Positions 53,497-63,360 of a stretch of 64,000 nucleotides of DNA are shown in pieces; the first letter of the stretch is position 1, and each line of letters opens with the position of its first letter. Source of the DNA: an uncultured bacterium. GTDB taxonomy: Bacteria > Armatimonadota > UBA5829. Below the pieces are notes generated by a model. The model ran no database searches. It was not told the DNA's origin and saw only the letters and a program-made list of their open reading frames with translations. The DNA lies in NCBI GenBank assembly GCA_938074205.1, contig CALJES010000003.1, positions 248,001-312,000 on the forward strand, in the 5' to 3' direction. Position numbers and translations under genes: made by a program.

Positions 53497-55035
53497 CTAT
53501 GGTATAGCAGATTTCCATCCGTTGTGGAGAATTGCGGACAACTCTTGTGCAACATGTTTGTATTCGGCTCGACTTACTAGGTTTACGTTCTCGCGTGGAT
53601 CAATTGCGTGATCATACAGTTCTACGCCGACAGGGACCTTGGATTGACCGATCCACTCCGTATATCTATATCGGTCGGTCCTTATTGAATAACCCATCAC
53701 GGTACCGCGAGGGTACTGGCTAAAAGCAGCCTTCTTCCATTTTCGATCCGGCTGCTCGATCACAGGTACAAAACTGGTCCCTTCCAATTCGCTCGGCAGC
53801 GGTAGACCGCAAATCTCGCACAGGGTGGGGTAAATATCGGCGAATTCGACGAGCGCGTTTGTATTCGCGCCTTTGTTGTTTTGCCCCGGCACGCGCACGA
53901 TCAGCAGAGAACGCGTCGCTTCCTCAAAGTTCGTATGCTTGCACCACAGACCGTGCTCCCCCAGGTGCCATCCGTGATCTCCCCACAGCACTATTACAGT
54001 CTTGTCGGCCAATCCAAGCCTTTCCAGTTCGCTCAGGACCCTGCCGATTTGAGCATCAACATAGCTCGTACAAGCATAATACGCCCGGATTAGGTCTCGG
54101 GCTTTGTCGCGTGATAGTGGACCTCGCTTGGGGATGTCGGAATACGCTCTCAGCTCTCCCCAGTCGGTCATCGCTAGTCCAGGCACCCCGATTGGAGGAT
54201 AAGGGTTTTGTGCTAGTTCTACCTGTGACCTATCGTACAACTCGAAGTATTTCTTCGGTGCAACGAAGGGAAGATGGGGTTTCAGAAAGCCTACCGCAAG
54301 GAAGAAAGGTTTGTCCTTGAGTTGCCTTAGCAGTTCGATGGCCTTGTCGGACGTCATTCCGTCTGCAAGCGCATTATCAGGAACATCCGGATCTTCCCAA
54401 GACGGGCCCATCACACGTGTTCCGTGCCTGATCTTGAGGGGCAATCCTGTTTTGGGATCTCTTTCCAGAATTTCTTGCGCGCCGACTTGAACACCAAGAG
54501 CACGCAGGCGCTGTTTTTCGGCCTTGAGAGCCTCTAAGGTTTCAGGCTTGGCGTAAGCAGACGCATGCGGTGTCCAGTGTGGCACTGACCACGACTGAGG
54601 ATCATCTAAACCACTATGGTAAACCTTGCTTAGTGCTTGGGTATGGTAGCCGTGCATTTTGAAATGCTCTGGAAGAGTTACTATGTCAGGTATTGTCTTG
54701 CGAAAGTGCGTTTGAAGATCGTATATCTTAGTAGTATCGGGTCTGCGCCCAGTAAGGAGCGAAGTTCGTGATGGACTGCACACGGCCTGCTGGCAGTAAG
54801 CCCGTTTGAACAGCGTGCCGGTTGCTGCCAGCGCGTCAATATGGGGCGTTTTCATTATTGGGTGTCCGTAGCAACCCGCCTGAGGCCGCAAATCGTCTAC
54901 CACGATGAAAAGCACATTGTACTGTTCAGAGTATTTTTGGGTGTCGGGCTTCCCGAGAATACTCGAGGGCATGAAAGCTGCAGCACTCGCTGAAAGGCCG
55001 GCTTTCAAGAACTCGCGTCTACTTAATATTCTCAT
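53497..55035 (-). CDS. Tat-exported sulfatase (formylglycine type)
   Basis: 512 residues. Twin-arginine signal ILSRREFLKAGLSASAAAF. The sulfatase signature CSPSRTSLLTG (near residue 86) has the Cys that becomes formylglycine, and the metal residues are in VDDLRPQAG near 47 and WGDHGWHLGEHGLWCKHTN near 345. It resembles iduronate-2-sulfatase and choline-sulfatase-like enzymes. The maturation enzyme is not in the window. It is upstream of the aldolase and reductase genes and divergent to a Tat-exported DUF4434-like hydrolase. Confidence 0.93.
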   Translation of the reverse strand: MRILSRREFLKAGLSASAAAFMPSSILGKPDTQKYSEQYNVLFIVVDDLRPQAGCYGHPIMKTPHIDALAATGTLFKRAYCQQAVCSPSRTSLLTGRRPDTTKIYDLQTHFRKTIPDIVTLPEHFKMHGYHTQALSKVYHSGLDDPQSWSVPHWTPHASAYAKPETLEALKAEKQRLRALGVQVGAQEILERDPKTGLPLKIRHGTRVMGPSWEDPDVPDNALADGMTSDKAIELLRQLKDKPFFLAVGFLKPHLPFVAPKKYFELYDRSQVELAQNPYPPIGVPGLAMTDWGELRAYSDIPKRGPLSRDKARDLIRAYYACTSYVDAQIGRVLSELERLGLADKTVIVLWGDHGWHLGEHGLWCKHTNFEEATRSLLIVRVPGQNNKGANTNALVEFADIYPTLCEICGLPLPSELEGTSFVPVIEQPDRKWKKAAFSQYPRGTVMGYSIRTDRYRYTEWIGQSKVPVGVELYDHAIDPRENVNLVSRAEYKHVAQELSAILHNGWKSAIP

Positions 55036-55146
55036 CGGACATCACATTGACTTTTCCTGAATTGCGTAATAGAATCCTGCCAAGGGGAGCGCGCACGGCG
55101 CACTTTTTGGTGAATCGGCACACGCGCTTGATAGGGTGGTCTGCAT

Positions 55147-56241
55147 ATGACGGTTTCTAGGCGACATTTTCTGGTTGCGTCTCTTGCAGCTCTGGGGGCT
55201 TTTGCGCGAAATGTGTTCGGCTCTCAGAAGAATCGCGATTGCACTTCTGCTTCGTGGTTCCAGTCGAGAGCTAAGAGGTGCAGGCCCGTTATTTCAGGTC
55301 CACTTTGGTGGTACGATCGCTACGAATCGAAGGCGTGGGGCATCTCTGGGTGGAGAGATGAACTTGACCAGCAGGCTCGCTTGCGATTTAATCTACTTTG
55401 GCTTTGCAACGCACCTTCAGGTCTTGCTTCGGATGAGGATGCTGAAATTCTTGTTTCCCTAATGGACTTATGTGCAAGACGTAATGTCAGAGTTATTCTA
55501 GATACTGGGACGTCTCCCTCCTGGTACGAACGCCTCGATTTAAAAAGCGAACTGCAACTTTGTTCGTTCAACGTTACACGGCTTGCCGAGCGGTTTGCAG
55601 ATCATCCTGCATTCTTTGCTTGGTATATACCCCACGAAATATACGTCTTTGAGGGGATCGGAGCATCCTACATAGAAAAATTGTATGCCTCACTTGTGGA
55701 GATCTGCAAGAGAGCTGCCGAAAAACCTGTCACCGTATCCCCTTTCTTTATTTTGGACAAGGACAAAGTATTCGGCGATTTTAAATACGTTGAACCAAGG
55801 GATTACCAGCGTTATTGGAAGGCGCTTATTCGGGCAAGCGGCTTTGATATTGTCATGCTGCAGGATAGCGGTGAGCACTTTGCGTATGTGACCAATGAGA
55901 TGCGCCGCCCATTCTTCGAAGCCATGTATGAAGCGTGCAAGTCGAATGGGGCGAGATTCTGGGGTAATGTTGAAACAGCGGAGTATGATTGCCCGAGTAA
56001 AGAAGAGTTTGTGAGACGCTACGGGCGAATCCATCATTCCCAGGCCAAAGGGCTTAGCTGGCGTCCTGTACCTATTGATCGGCTTAAGGAAAAGCTGGAA
56101 CTTGCCGCCGAATATTCAGAGGAAATAGTCACATGGGGCTACCGCGAGTTCTGTCGGCCTGCACTTGGTGAAACAGCTCTCTCTTGGTACGAGCAGTACC
56201 GCGCATACGTTCGCGAGGCGACAGCAACAAGAGGATTTTAA
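55147..56241 (+). CDS. Tat-exported DUF4434-like glycosidase (TIM barrel)
   Basis: 364 residues. Tat signal VSRRHFLVASLAALGAFA. Then a TIM-barrel glycosidase-like domain with SGPLWWYDRY, NVRVILDTGTSPSWY near 108, FAWYIPHEIYVFEG near 157 (with a likely catalytic Glu) and FWGNVETAEYD near 275. DUF4434 members resemble glycoside hydrolases, but the substrate is not established. GGTGG is 7 bases before the ATG. It shares an intergenic region with the Tat sulfatase. Confidence 0.8.
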   Translation: MTVSRRHFLVASLAALGAFARNVFGSQKNRDCTSASWFQSRAKRCRPVISGPLWWYDRYESKAWGISGWRDELDQQARLRFNLLWLCNAPSGLASDEDAEILVSLMDLCARRNVRVILDTGTSPSWYERLDLKSELQLCSFNVTRLAERFADHPAFFAWYIPHEIYVFEGIGASYIEKLYASLVEICKRAAEKPVTVSPFFILDKDKVFGDFKYVEPRDYQRYWKALIRASGFDIVMLQDSGEHFAYVTNEMRRPFFEAMYEACKSNGARFWGNVETAEYDCPSKEEFVRRYGRIHHSQAKGLSWRPVPIDRLKEKLELAAEYSEEIVTWGYREFCRPALGETALSWYEQYRAYVREATATRGF

Positions 56242-56342
56242 TTCTGTAGTTGAACTAATGTCCCGTGCCAACTCAGGTAGGGGCCGAACACATGGCGGTG
56301 ATGTTCCCTGTGTATCAAAACCGACTGGTTGGCCGTCATCTA

Positions 56343-58217
56343 TTACCACAAATCTGGAAGGTTCGCCAGCTGCAGTTCAAGCGGCTTTGGCTGTTTGAAG
56401 ACTTCTATGATAACCGTAGTCCCTTCAGGGCTGGTTGATAGATATACTTTGTCTGCACAAGCTAGGATGTTAGCGTAACCCATCCCCAAGGATTTGACAG
56501 TGGAGAAGCCCTTCATAAACGCGATCTTTGGTAATGCTAGTGAATCCATGCCAGGTCCAGAATCAGCGATTTTAACTCTGATTGACTCACCTTTATAACA
56601 AATTGTAAGTTTGCCGCCTCCGCCGTGTTTATATGCATTTGTTGCCGCTTCACCCACACACAGTACTAGGGCATCAATCTGACTAGATTCCATTCCTGCG
56701 GCCTGTGCGGCTTCTTTTACCAGTTTTCGTGCCTTGGCAACGTCTCGCGCATCACGAATTTCCATTTCTGGCAAGTCCGGACCGGTACACATGCGCTCGA
56801 TTTCATCGCGTTCCATTATTTCAAGCTTGCCGTCGGTTACTGAAAATATCGTTTCTTTGTAAAAAGTCTTAATTCGATTCTCTGCTTCCTGACGAGCGGC
56901 TCGTTCTGCAATCTCAGCTCTGCAGAGTTCTGTTACGTCCCGCGCTACACCTCGAATGCCCACCACCTTGCCGTTCTCAGTTATGGGTTGCTCGTAGACT
57001 TCAAGCATAACTCGCGAGCCGTTCTTATGGTAAATCTCAACCGGGTACGAACCTGCCACCACGCCAGTTTTCAGGGTGCGTTCTGTGTAGAAAATAACGT
57101 TCTCATTGATCGGATTGTCCGTTAGATACTTGGTGTAATGTGTCATCCACTCTGACGGCGTATAACCCGTAATAGCTTCAACTGAGGGAGACACGTAAGT
57201 GAATACACCGTTGGCATCGTGGATGTAGAAGAAAAAGTCTGGAGTTCCCTCGACTAGAAGCCGCAACGTCTCTTCGTTCTTCCTTATTGTTTCAGCCGAC
57301 TCGCGGAGGCTTTCTGCCAGCGATGCATTCGTCAGTGCTACCGCTGCCTGGTTCGCTAAACCAACAAGAACTTCAGTATCTTCCTCAGTAAAGGAGCGCT
57401 CGTGAGCCCTGTTGTGCAGTTCAAAGCATCCTAATAGTCGACCATCGCTAGCTATGATAGGCACGTTGACAAGCTTCGAAAACCCCATCTCGCGATACAT
57501 CTCCGGCGGAACCAATGGGTCGTGCTCAGCCTCGTTCGTGATATAGGGCTTCCTATGTTCAATAACCCAACCGGCAACTCCATAGCCTCTGGGAAATGCG
57601 TAGTCTATAGGGGTTATTTGTCCCTCAATGTTGCACTCGCGAAACACCATTATGTCATCTACAAGTATTCCGGCACATCCGCCGCTTGCAGACGTCAAGT
57701 CCATAGCGTGCTGGACCAACAGTCGCATCACATCCTGCGTGGATAAGACGGAGTTGATCTCCCTGCTTGCTTCAAGTAGGGCTGATAGTTGCTTCGTGCG
57801 GAGTTCTAACCGAGCTTGCCAAACTTTGTGGTCGGTCAGGTCTCGAAGTATAAGCAGCAGCAAGGGTTCACATTGATTAGATTGATCAAGCCGCGTAATT
57901 GAGAGAGTTGCAGGAAATGTGGAGCCGTCGCTCCGAGCGCCGGTGACTTCACCGCGCCATTTACCTTCCTCGATGCCCTTACGCAACGCTGCTGTTACAA
58001 GATCCGACTGGACAACGAAGTGTGTCACGCGGCGCTTTTGAAGACCCTGCAGATTGCTGCCGTGGAGCAGTTCGAGGGCCTGGTTGGCATATAGGATCGA
58101 TCCTTCCGAATCGACAATTGCCAGTCCATCTGGTGCGCAGTCAGCGGCGTGCCGGAAAATCGACTCATCTAGCAAACTTGCTGGCGCAGCAGTCTCTGTT
58201 GGCTCGCGTTTTGACAC
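56343..58217 (-). CDS. PAS-GAF-PAS regulator with RsbW-type ATPase domain
   Basis: 624 residues. PAS 1 (about 10-130, GLAIVDSEGSILYANQALE), GAF (about 150-300, YGVAGWVIEHRKPYITNEA), PAS 2 (about 320-430, FFFYIHDANGVFTYVSPSVE), then a GHKL ATPase domain (about 480-610) with EAATNAYKHGGGG, DSGPGMD and GLGMGYANI-type box. No DHp histidine is seen, so it is an anti-sigma-factor kinase-type (RsbW/SpoIIAB-like) protein rather than a classical sensor kinase. Partner sigma and anti-anti-sigma genes are not here. GTG start with weak ribosome site. Confidence 0.85.
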   Translation of the reverse strand: MSKREPTETAAPASLLDESIFRHAADCAPDGLAIVDSEGSILYANQALELLHGSNLQGLQKRRVTHFVVQSDLVTAALRKGIEEGKWRGEVTGARSDGSTFPATLSITRLDQSNQCEPLLLLILRDLTDHKVWQARLELRTKQLSALLEASREINSVLSTQDVMRLLVQHAMDLTSASGGCAGILVDDIMVFRECNIEGQITPIDYAFPRGYGVAGWVIEHRKPYITNEAEHDPLVPPEMYREMGFSKLVNVPIIASDGRLLGCFELHNRAHERSFTEEDTEVLVGLANQAAVALTNASLAESLRESAETIRKNEETLRLLVEGTPDFFFYIHDANGVFTYVSPSVEAITGYTPSEWMTHYTKYLTDNPINENVIFYTERTLKTGVVAGSYPVEIYHKNGSRVMLEVYEQPITENGKVVGIRGVARDVTELCRAEIAERAARQEAENRIKTFYKETIFSVTDGKLEIMERDEIERMCTGPDLPEMEIRDARDVAKARKLVKEAAQAAGMESSQIDALVLCVGEAATNAYKHGGGGKLTICYKGESIRVKIADSGPGMDSLALPKIAFMKGFSTVKSLGMGYANILACADKVYLSTSPEGTTVIIEVFKQPKPLELQLANLPDLW

Positions 58218-58604
58218 GTATCGATATCCTTTGTGCCACTTCTGATAATTTTGAATATACCACTTCCTTTACATCAGGGCAACTGCATTTGTAGATGTGT
58301 TACTCCAACGTGAATGTGCTTATGTACTGCACTGAGTAGATGTCAGCGCAAAAGAGGGTAGTTGTGATTCCATAGAGGAAAGCCGAACGTGCCCATGTAT
58401 CTACGGCAACCACATTACACTTGGTTTGATAGTGGCGATAATCAAGATGGCACAGGGAGAATTCCAGGGTTTGTGTTTTGCGAGCTGAAATGTAGTCGCA
58501 GAGGTGTTCTTAGTGCTCTTCCTGATCGGTTTTGGATTTGACAAGGCTGAAAAGCTCGAATCCTTGACCGCGTACTTATTTGTGTGTTAGGATATACTAA
58601 CAGT
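58218..58604. other. Intergenic region before the ilv leader
   Basis: About 390 bases without a credible gene. A TATACT at 58593-58598 is the likely -10 of the ilv leader; TTGACC at 58564-58569 is too far upstream to be a normal -35. Confidence 0.45.
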
Positions 58605-58958
58605 TTTAATAGGCACAGGCGACGAAGAGGACAAGTAGGCGTCGGGTCGGTTGACTACAGAGACTCCGCTCTTGGCTGGAAAGCGGGGGTAACCACCGTC
58701 GCTGAAGCTCACCTCAGAGCCGGCGGGAGAAAAGAGCTTTGCCTAAGTGGAGATTAGCCCTCGTTCTTGGCGGACAGCACGGCGTCACTGGCAATTCGCA
58801 GGCGGCAAGGCTAGTTGAAGGCAGGAGCTCCTAGTAGATCCGTCCCGGGGAGCGCCCGTTACAGCGCGCAAAAGGGTTTCAACTTATGTTGAGGCCGAAA
58901 TAGGGTGGTACCACGAGTATGCCTAACCTCTCGTCCCTATGGGTGAGAGGTATTTTTG
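58605..58958 (+). promoter_or_regulatory. T-box riboswitch, probably leucine-responsive
   Basis: The T-box core AGGGTGGTACCACGAG is at 58902-58917. A terminator stem ACCTCTC/GAGAGGT (58926-58932, 58945-58951) is followed by ATTTTTGTT. CGAG and AGGG of the core can instead pair with CTCG and CCCT to form the antiterminator. In stem I, AGTA at 58634-58637 faces GAA at 58704-58706, giving the loop-E motif; the specifier just after is CTC at 58708-58710 (Leu). An offset by one base would give GCT (Ala), which fits the operon poorly. It would sense uncharged tRNA-Leu and switch on ilvDBNC. The UGGU end fits discriminator A. Confidence 0.9.
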
Positions 58959-58975
58959 TTAAGAGGAGCTACAAG

Positions 58976-60655
58976 GTGAGAAGTGATGTTATAAAAACCG
59001 GGCTTGAACGAGCTGCCGCAAGAGCCCTTCTGAAGGCAATAGGTTATACCGAGGAAGAAATGCGCAGACCGCTTGTCGGCATTGCCAATTCGTGGAATGA
59101 AGTTGTCCCGGGCCACATTCACTTGGACAGGGTAGCTGAGGCGGTGAAAGCCGGAGTGCGAATGGCTGGTGGAACGCCGATGGAGTTCTGTACGATCGGT
59201 GTCTGCGATGGACTAGCGATGGGCCATGAGGGCATGCGTTACTCGCTTGCAACACGAGAGCTAATAGCGGACTCTGTGGAGTGCATGGCAAGAGCTCATG
59301 CGTTCGACGCACTAGTTTTAATACCCAATTGCGACAAGATAGTGCCTGGTATGCTGATGGCTGCGGCGCGTTTGAACATCCCCGCGATTGTCGTCAGCGG
59401 GGGTCCAATGATTGCAGGTCGATTTCGCGGAAAAAATGTATCCGTTCAGCAGGCTTTTCAGGGAAAGGGTGCAGTTATGGCAGGCAAGATGACTGAAGCC
59501 GATCTTGCTGAACTGGAAGAGTGCTGCTGTCCTGGCTGCGGGAGCTGTGCAGGAATGTTTACAGCTAACTCAATGAACTGCCTTACTGAAGCTTTGGGCA
59601 TGGGATTGCCTGGCAATGGCACGATCCCTGCTCCTTACGCAGCCCGCATAAGGCTTGCCAAGTTGGCCGGTTTGAAAATTATGGAGCTACTAGAAAAAAA
59701 CATTCGGCCTAAAGACGTCATGACTGCTGAAGCTTTTGCCAACGCCATAGCAGTAGACATGGCGTTAGGTTGCTCTACAAACACTGCTCTTCACGTTCCA
59801 GCAATAGCTCACGAAGTAGGTGTTGATTTTGATCTATCAATGTTTAACGAGGCTAGCGCCAAAACCCCGCACCTAGTAACGATCAGCCCGGGGGTCGCAC
59901 ATCCAGAGACAGAGGAATATCACCATATCCAAGACCTGGATGAAGCGGGTGGAATACCGGCGGTCATGAAGGAGCTTTCTCGGAAGGGGCTGATCAATCT
60001 GTCCGCTATAACGGTGACAGGCAAAACCGTAGGAGAAAACATAGCACACGCAGAGATCAAGAATGAGGATGTGATACACAGGCTTGAGAATCCGTATCAC
60101 GAGACAGGCGGTCTAGCAATCCTGCACGGCAATCTATGTCCCGAGGGCGCAGTGGTCAAAGAGTCGGCTGTGGACCCAAATGTATGGACTTTTGAAGGGA
60201 AAGCTCGCGTGTTTGAATGTGAGGATGACGCCGTAGCGGCAATATTTGAACGCAAGTTTGAAAAGGGCGATGTCATAGTTGTGCGCAATGAAGGACCTCG
60301 TGGGGGGCCTGGTATGCGGGAAATGCTTACTGCCACCGCTGCCGTTACGGGTATGGGGGCGGAAAAAGACGTTGCTTTGATCACGGACGGCCGGTTCTCA
60401 GGTGCCTCTCGTGGGCTTTGTATCGGGCATATTTCTCCGGAGAGCGCGTCTGGTGGACCTATAGGCCTGCTCAAGAATGGGGATCCCATACGTATAGATT
60501 TACACGCAAAGCGAATGGATGTTCTCATATCGAACGAAGAACTAGAAGCGCGCAGAAAAGCATGGAAGGCACCGGAACCACGTGTGAAGGAGGGATATCT
60601 CGCGCGTTACGCGCGCTCTGTATCCTCGGCTGCGAAAGGAGCGATTTTAGAATAG
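58976..60655 (+). CDS. ilvD: Dihydroxy-acid dehydratase
   Basis: 559 residues. GTG at 58976 has GAGGAG 7 bases upstream; an upstream frame from 58919 runs through the T-box terminator and is not real. [37 protein letters not shown] (cluster Cys region) and [18 protein letters not shown] are diagnostic. Dehydrates dihydroxy acids in valine and isoleucine synthesis using a labile Fe-S cluster. First gene after the T-box. Confidence 0.98.
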   Translation: MRSDVIKTGLERAAARALLKAIGYTEEEMRRPLVGIANSWNEVVPGHIHLDRVAEAVKAGVRMAGGTPMEFCTIGVCDGLAMGHEGMRYSLATRELIADSVECMARAHAFDALVLIPNCDKIVPGMLMAAARLNIPAIVVSGGPMIAGRFRGKNVSVQQAFQGKGAVMAGKMTEADLAELEECCCPGCGSCAGMFTANSMNCLTEALGMGLPGNGTIPAPYAARIRLAKLAGLKIMELLEKNIRPKDVMTAEAFANAIAVDMALGCSTNTALHVPAIAHEVGVDFDLSMFNEASAKTPHLVTISPGVAHPETEEYHHIQDLDEAGGIPAVMKELSRKGLINLSAITVTGKTVGENIAHAEIKNEDVIHRLENPYHETGGLAILHGNLCPEGAVVKESAVDPNVWTFEGKARVFECEDDAVAAIFERKFEKGDVIVVRNEGPRGGPGMREMLTATAAVTGMGAEKDVALITDGRFSGASRGLCIGHISPESASGGPIGLLKNGDPIRIDLHAKRMDVLISNEELEARRKAWKAPEPRVKEGYLARYARSVSSAAKGAILE

Positions 60656-60698
60656 TCTCTCCGCGTATTGAATCATTTTGGACGGAGGCTAAGTAAGA

Positions 60699-62381
60699 GT
60701 GAGGATGAACGGAGCTAATGCGCTAGTCCAGTCGTTAGTAGATCACGGCGTTGAAGTTATATTTGGAATACCCGGTGGCGTGATGATACCAATCTACGAC
60801 GCATTATACGATCGTAAGGACATTCGAAACATTCTTATGCGCCACGAGCAGGGTGCTGCTCACGCTGCTGACGGCTACGCTCGCGCCACCGGCAAAGTCG
60901 GGGTTTGCTTTGCGACATCAGGTCCTGGCGCAACAAATCTTGTAACTGGCATAGCTACGGCCCAGATGGATTCAATTCCAATACTAGCCGTAACTGGACA
61001 GTGCAGAACCACAGTTATTGGCAAGGACGCGTTCCAGGAAGCAGACATTACTGGCATAACGATGCCCATAACCAAACACAACTATCTCATTAAGGATCCC
61101 GCCGACATACCACGCGTTATAGCGGAAGCCCTTTACATCGCGCGCACCGGCAGACCTGGGCCAGTCCTTGTTGACGTGCCGATGGATATGTCTCTGGCAG
61201 AAGTGGATTATGAACCTGTGCACGAAGTCAAAATTCGCAGCTATTCGCCTGAGATCGAAATCGATGATAAAGCAATTGACAAGGCGGTGGAGCTGATTGA
61301 GCGTTCCGAGAGGCCCGTTCTCTACGTAGGAGGCGGCGTCATAGCGTCCGGTGCTTCAGAGGAACTACTTGCTCTAAGTGAGAAAACTCATATTCTGGTG
61401 ACTACAACCCTTCTTGGCAAGGGAGCAATACCGGAAACGCATCCGCATTCGCTTGGTATGCTCGGAATGCACGGCACCGCTTATGCCAACCATGCTGTTC
61501 ACAATTGCGACCTCTTGATTGCTGTAGGTGCGAGATTTGATGACAGGGTGACGGGTAAGCTCGCAGCGTTTGCCAAGAAGGCAAAAGTTATTCACGTCGA
61601 TATCGACCCGGCTGAAATTGGAAAAACGGTGCCTGCAGATGTTGCCATTGTAGGGGACTGTAAAGAGGTGCTAAAGCGTCTAGCGGAGCGAGTCAAGCCA
61701 AGAGTAGAAACCGATTGGAACAAACAGATAATGAAGTGGCGAAACGAATATCCGCTGGTCTGTCCGACAGACGAAGATAGACTCTTGCCTCAGTGCGTAA
61801 TAGCCAAGATTTGGGAGTTGACGAAGGGTGAGGTAATCGTTGTGACCGACGTTGGACAGCACCAGATGTTCACAGCTCTTCACTACAAGGTAACTAAACC
61901 GAGGCATTTTCTGTCCAGCGGCGGGTTGGGCACCATGGGATTTGGCTTACCAGCCGCAATCGGTGCACAGGTTGGGTGTCCAAACAAGACGGTAGTTCTA
62001 ATCTGCGGCGACGGCGGTTTCCAGATGACAATACAGGAGCTCGCTCCGGCTGTCGAACACAAGCTGCCCATTAAGATCTGTTTGATAAACAACCGTTACT
62101 TAGGCATGGTCCGGCAGTGGCAGGAACTGTTTTGGAACGGGCGGTACTCAGGTGTCGATATTTCTGTTCAACCGGACTTCGTCAAGCTTGCCGATGCATA
62201 TGGTGCAGCCGGTTTTAGAGTCGAAAAGCCGAGCGAAGTCGAGCCCACGTTCAAAAAGGCACTGGAGATCAATGATCGGCCGACAATCATAGACTTCGTT
62301 GTTCACCGTGAGGAAAACGTTTTTCCCATGATACCCGCTGGCGGAACTATCGAAGAAATGATGGTGAATAGACCTAAATGA
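60699..62381 (+). CDS. ilvB: Acetolactate synthase, large subunit
   Basis: 560 residues. VEVIFGIPGGVMIPIYDAL near 20, catalytic Glu in RHEQGAAHAADGYARATG near 50, and ThDP/Mg site GDGGFQMTIQELA with INNRYLGMVRQWQ near 440-470. It makes acetolactate or acetohydroxybutyrate. GTG at 60699 with GGAGG 10 bases upstream; ATG at 60705 is a possible start. The stop overlaps the possible ilvN ATG at 62378. Confidence 0.98.
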   Translation: MRMNGANALVQSLVDHGVEVIFGIPGGVMIPIYDALYDRKDIRNILMRHEQGAAHAADGYARATGKVGVCFATSGPGATNLVTGIATAQMDSIPILAVTGQCRTTVIGKDAFQEADITGITMPITKHNYLIKDPADIPRVIAEALYIARTGRPGPVLVDVPMDMSLAEVDYEPVHEVKIRSYSPEIEIDDKAIDKAVELIERSERPVLYVGGGVIASGASEELLALSEKTHILVTTTLLGKGAIPETHPHSLGMLGMHGTAYANHAVHNCDLLIAVGARFDDRVTGKLAAFAKKAKVIHVDIDPAEIGKTVPADVAIVGDCKEVLKRLAERVKPRVETDWNKQIMKWRNEYPLVCPTDEDRLLPQCVIAKIWELTKGEVIVVTDVGQHQMFTALHYKVTKPRHFLSSGGLGTMGFGLPAAIGAQVGCPNKTVVLICGDGGFQMTIQELAPAVEHKLPIKICLINNRYLGMVRQWQELFWNGRYSGVDISVQPDFVKLADAYGAAGFRVEKPSEVEPTFKKALEINDRPTIIDFVVHREENVFPMIPAGGTIEEMMVNRPK

Positions 62382-62398
62382 GTTCTGGGAGCGAGATA

Positions 62399-62923
62399 AT
62401 GCAGAAACCCATGCAGCATACGATCACGGTTCTGGTCGAGAACAAACCCGGTGTTTTAGCACGGGTGGCGGGACTTTTCGCTCGTCGTGGTTTCAACATT
62501 GAGTCGCTGGCTGTCAGCATAACAGAGGATCCTACAATATCCAGAATGACCATAGTCGTCACGGGTGACGACTCCACGCTTCAGCAGATCAACAAACAAA
62601 CAGACAAGCTCATCGATGTTATCAAGGTAATCGACTACAGCGGTGTACCGATTGTAGAACGTGAGCTCGCCATGATTAAAGTGAATGCTGAACCAAGTCG
62701 TCGAGCTGAGATTATGCAGATTGTCGATATATTCCGCGCCAAGATTATTGACATAAGCGAGACCACGTTCACCATAGAGGTTACTGGAAGTGTAGCGAAA
62801 GTAGACGCGATAGAAAGGCTTCTTTCGCCGTTCGGTATAACTGAAGTCGTTAGAACAGGAAAGATCGCTATGGCACGAGGCGAGATCACAGCCATGTCTC
62901 AGATAAACAACAATAGTGGATAG
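62399..62923 (+). CDS. ilvN: Acetolactate synthase, small (regulatory) subunit
   Basis: 174 residues from the ATG at 62399, which has GGGAG 7 bases upstream; the alternative ATG at 62378 overlaps the ilvB stop but has no ribosome site. ACT domain at the N-terminus (TITVLVENKPGVLARVAGLF and GFNIESLAVSITEDP), plus a C-terminal regulatory domain. It activates IlvB and gives valine feedback control. Confidence 0.95.
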   Translation: MQKPMQHTITVLVENKPGVLARVAGLFARRGFNIESLAVSITEDPTISRMTIVVTGDDSTLQQINKQTDKLIDVIKVIDYSGVPIVERELAMIKVNAEPSRRAEIMQIVDIFRAKIIDISETTFTIEVTGSVAKVDAIERLLSPFGITEVVRTGKIAMARGEITAMSQINNNSG

Positions 62924-63007
62924 TGGTTAGAATTAATCCTGCTTCGCAAAAAGAAATCAGCCAGGTCGGTACATACACGATGCAATCGCGGGATACGGGA
63001 GTCGGAC

Positions 63008-63346
63008 TTGGACACGCAGATATTAAAAGAGTTGGTGTCGCAAGAAGTAGTCGAAAGAGCATTCCTGACCATAGCCGTAGCAGGACTGGCAGTGGGACTG
63101 ATTACCGGAATCGCAATTGGTACAATGAAGCACCGCAGTAAACAGTACGCGGCCGCCGGATTTTTGCTGGGTTTGCTGTTCTGTGGTGTCTATGGAATGT
63201 GGTTGCTTTTCGACGCGATAACTGACAAGCTGGGGCTGGATTCGATTGCCAATTTAGGAGCCCAATTATTACTGTTTTCAGCAATCGGTGCGGTGGCAGG
63301 ACTAGCAGTAGCTCATCTTGTTGTTATGTTGAGCAGGAATGCTTAA
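63008..63346 (+). CDS. Small membrane protein inside the ilv operon
   Basis: 112 residues, three hydrophobic helices (FLTIAVAGLAVGLITGIAIG, AAAGFLLGLLFCGVYGMWLLF, LLLFSAIGAVAGLAVAHLVVML). TTG start at 63008 with GGGAG 6 bases upstream. Lies between ilvN and ilvC on the same strand, with 84 and 41 bases of spacing. Unknown family; a branched-chain substrate or product transport role is possible but unsupported. Confidence 0.68.
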   Translation: MDTQILKELVSQEVVERAFLTIAVAGLAVGLITGIAIGTMKHRSKQYAAAGFLLGLLFCGVYGMWLLFDAITDKLGLDSIANLGAQLLLFSAIGAVAGLAVAHLVVMLSRNA

Positions 63347-63360
63347 CATCTGTTACCTAG

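Noticed and set aside
58919-58975. 19-residue N-terminal extension of IlvD from an upstream ATG
   Set aside because: The codons run through the T-box terminator stem; the GTG at 58976 has the proper ribosome site.
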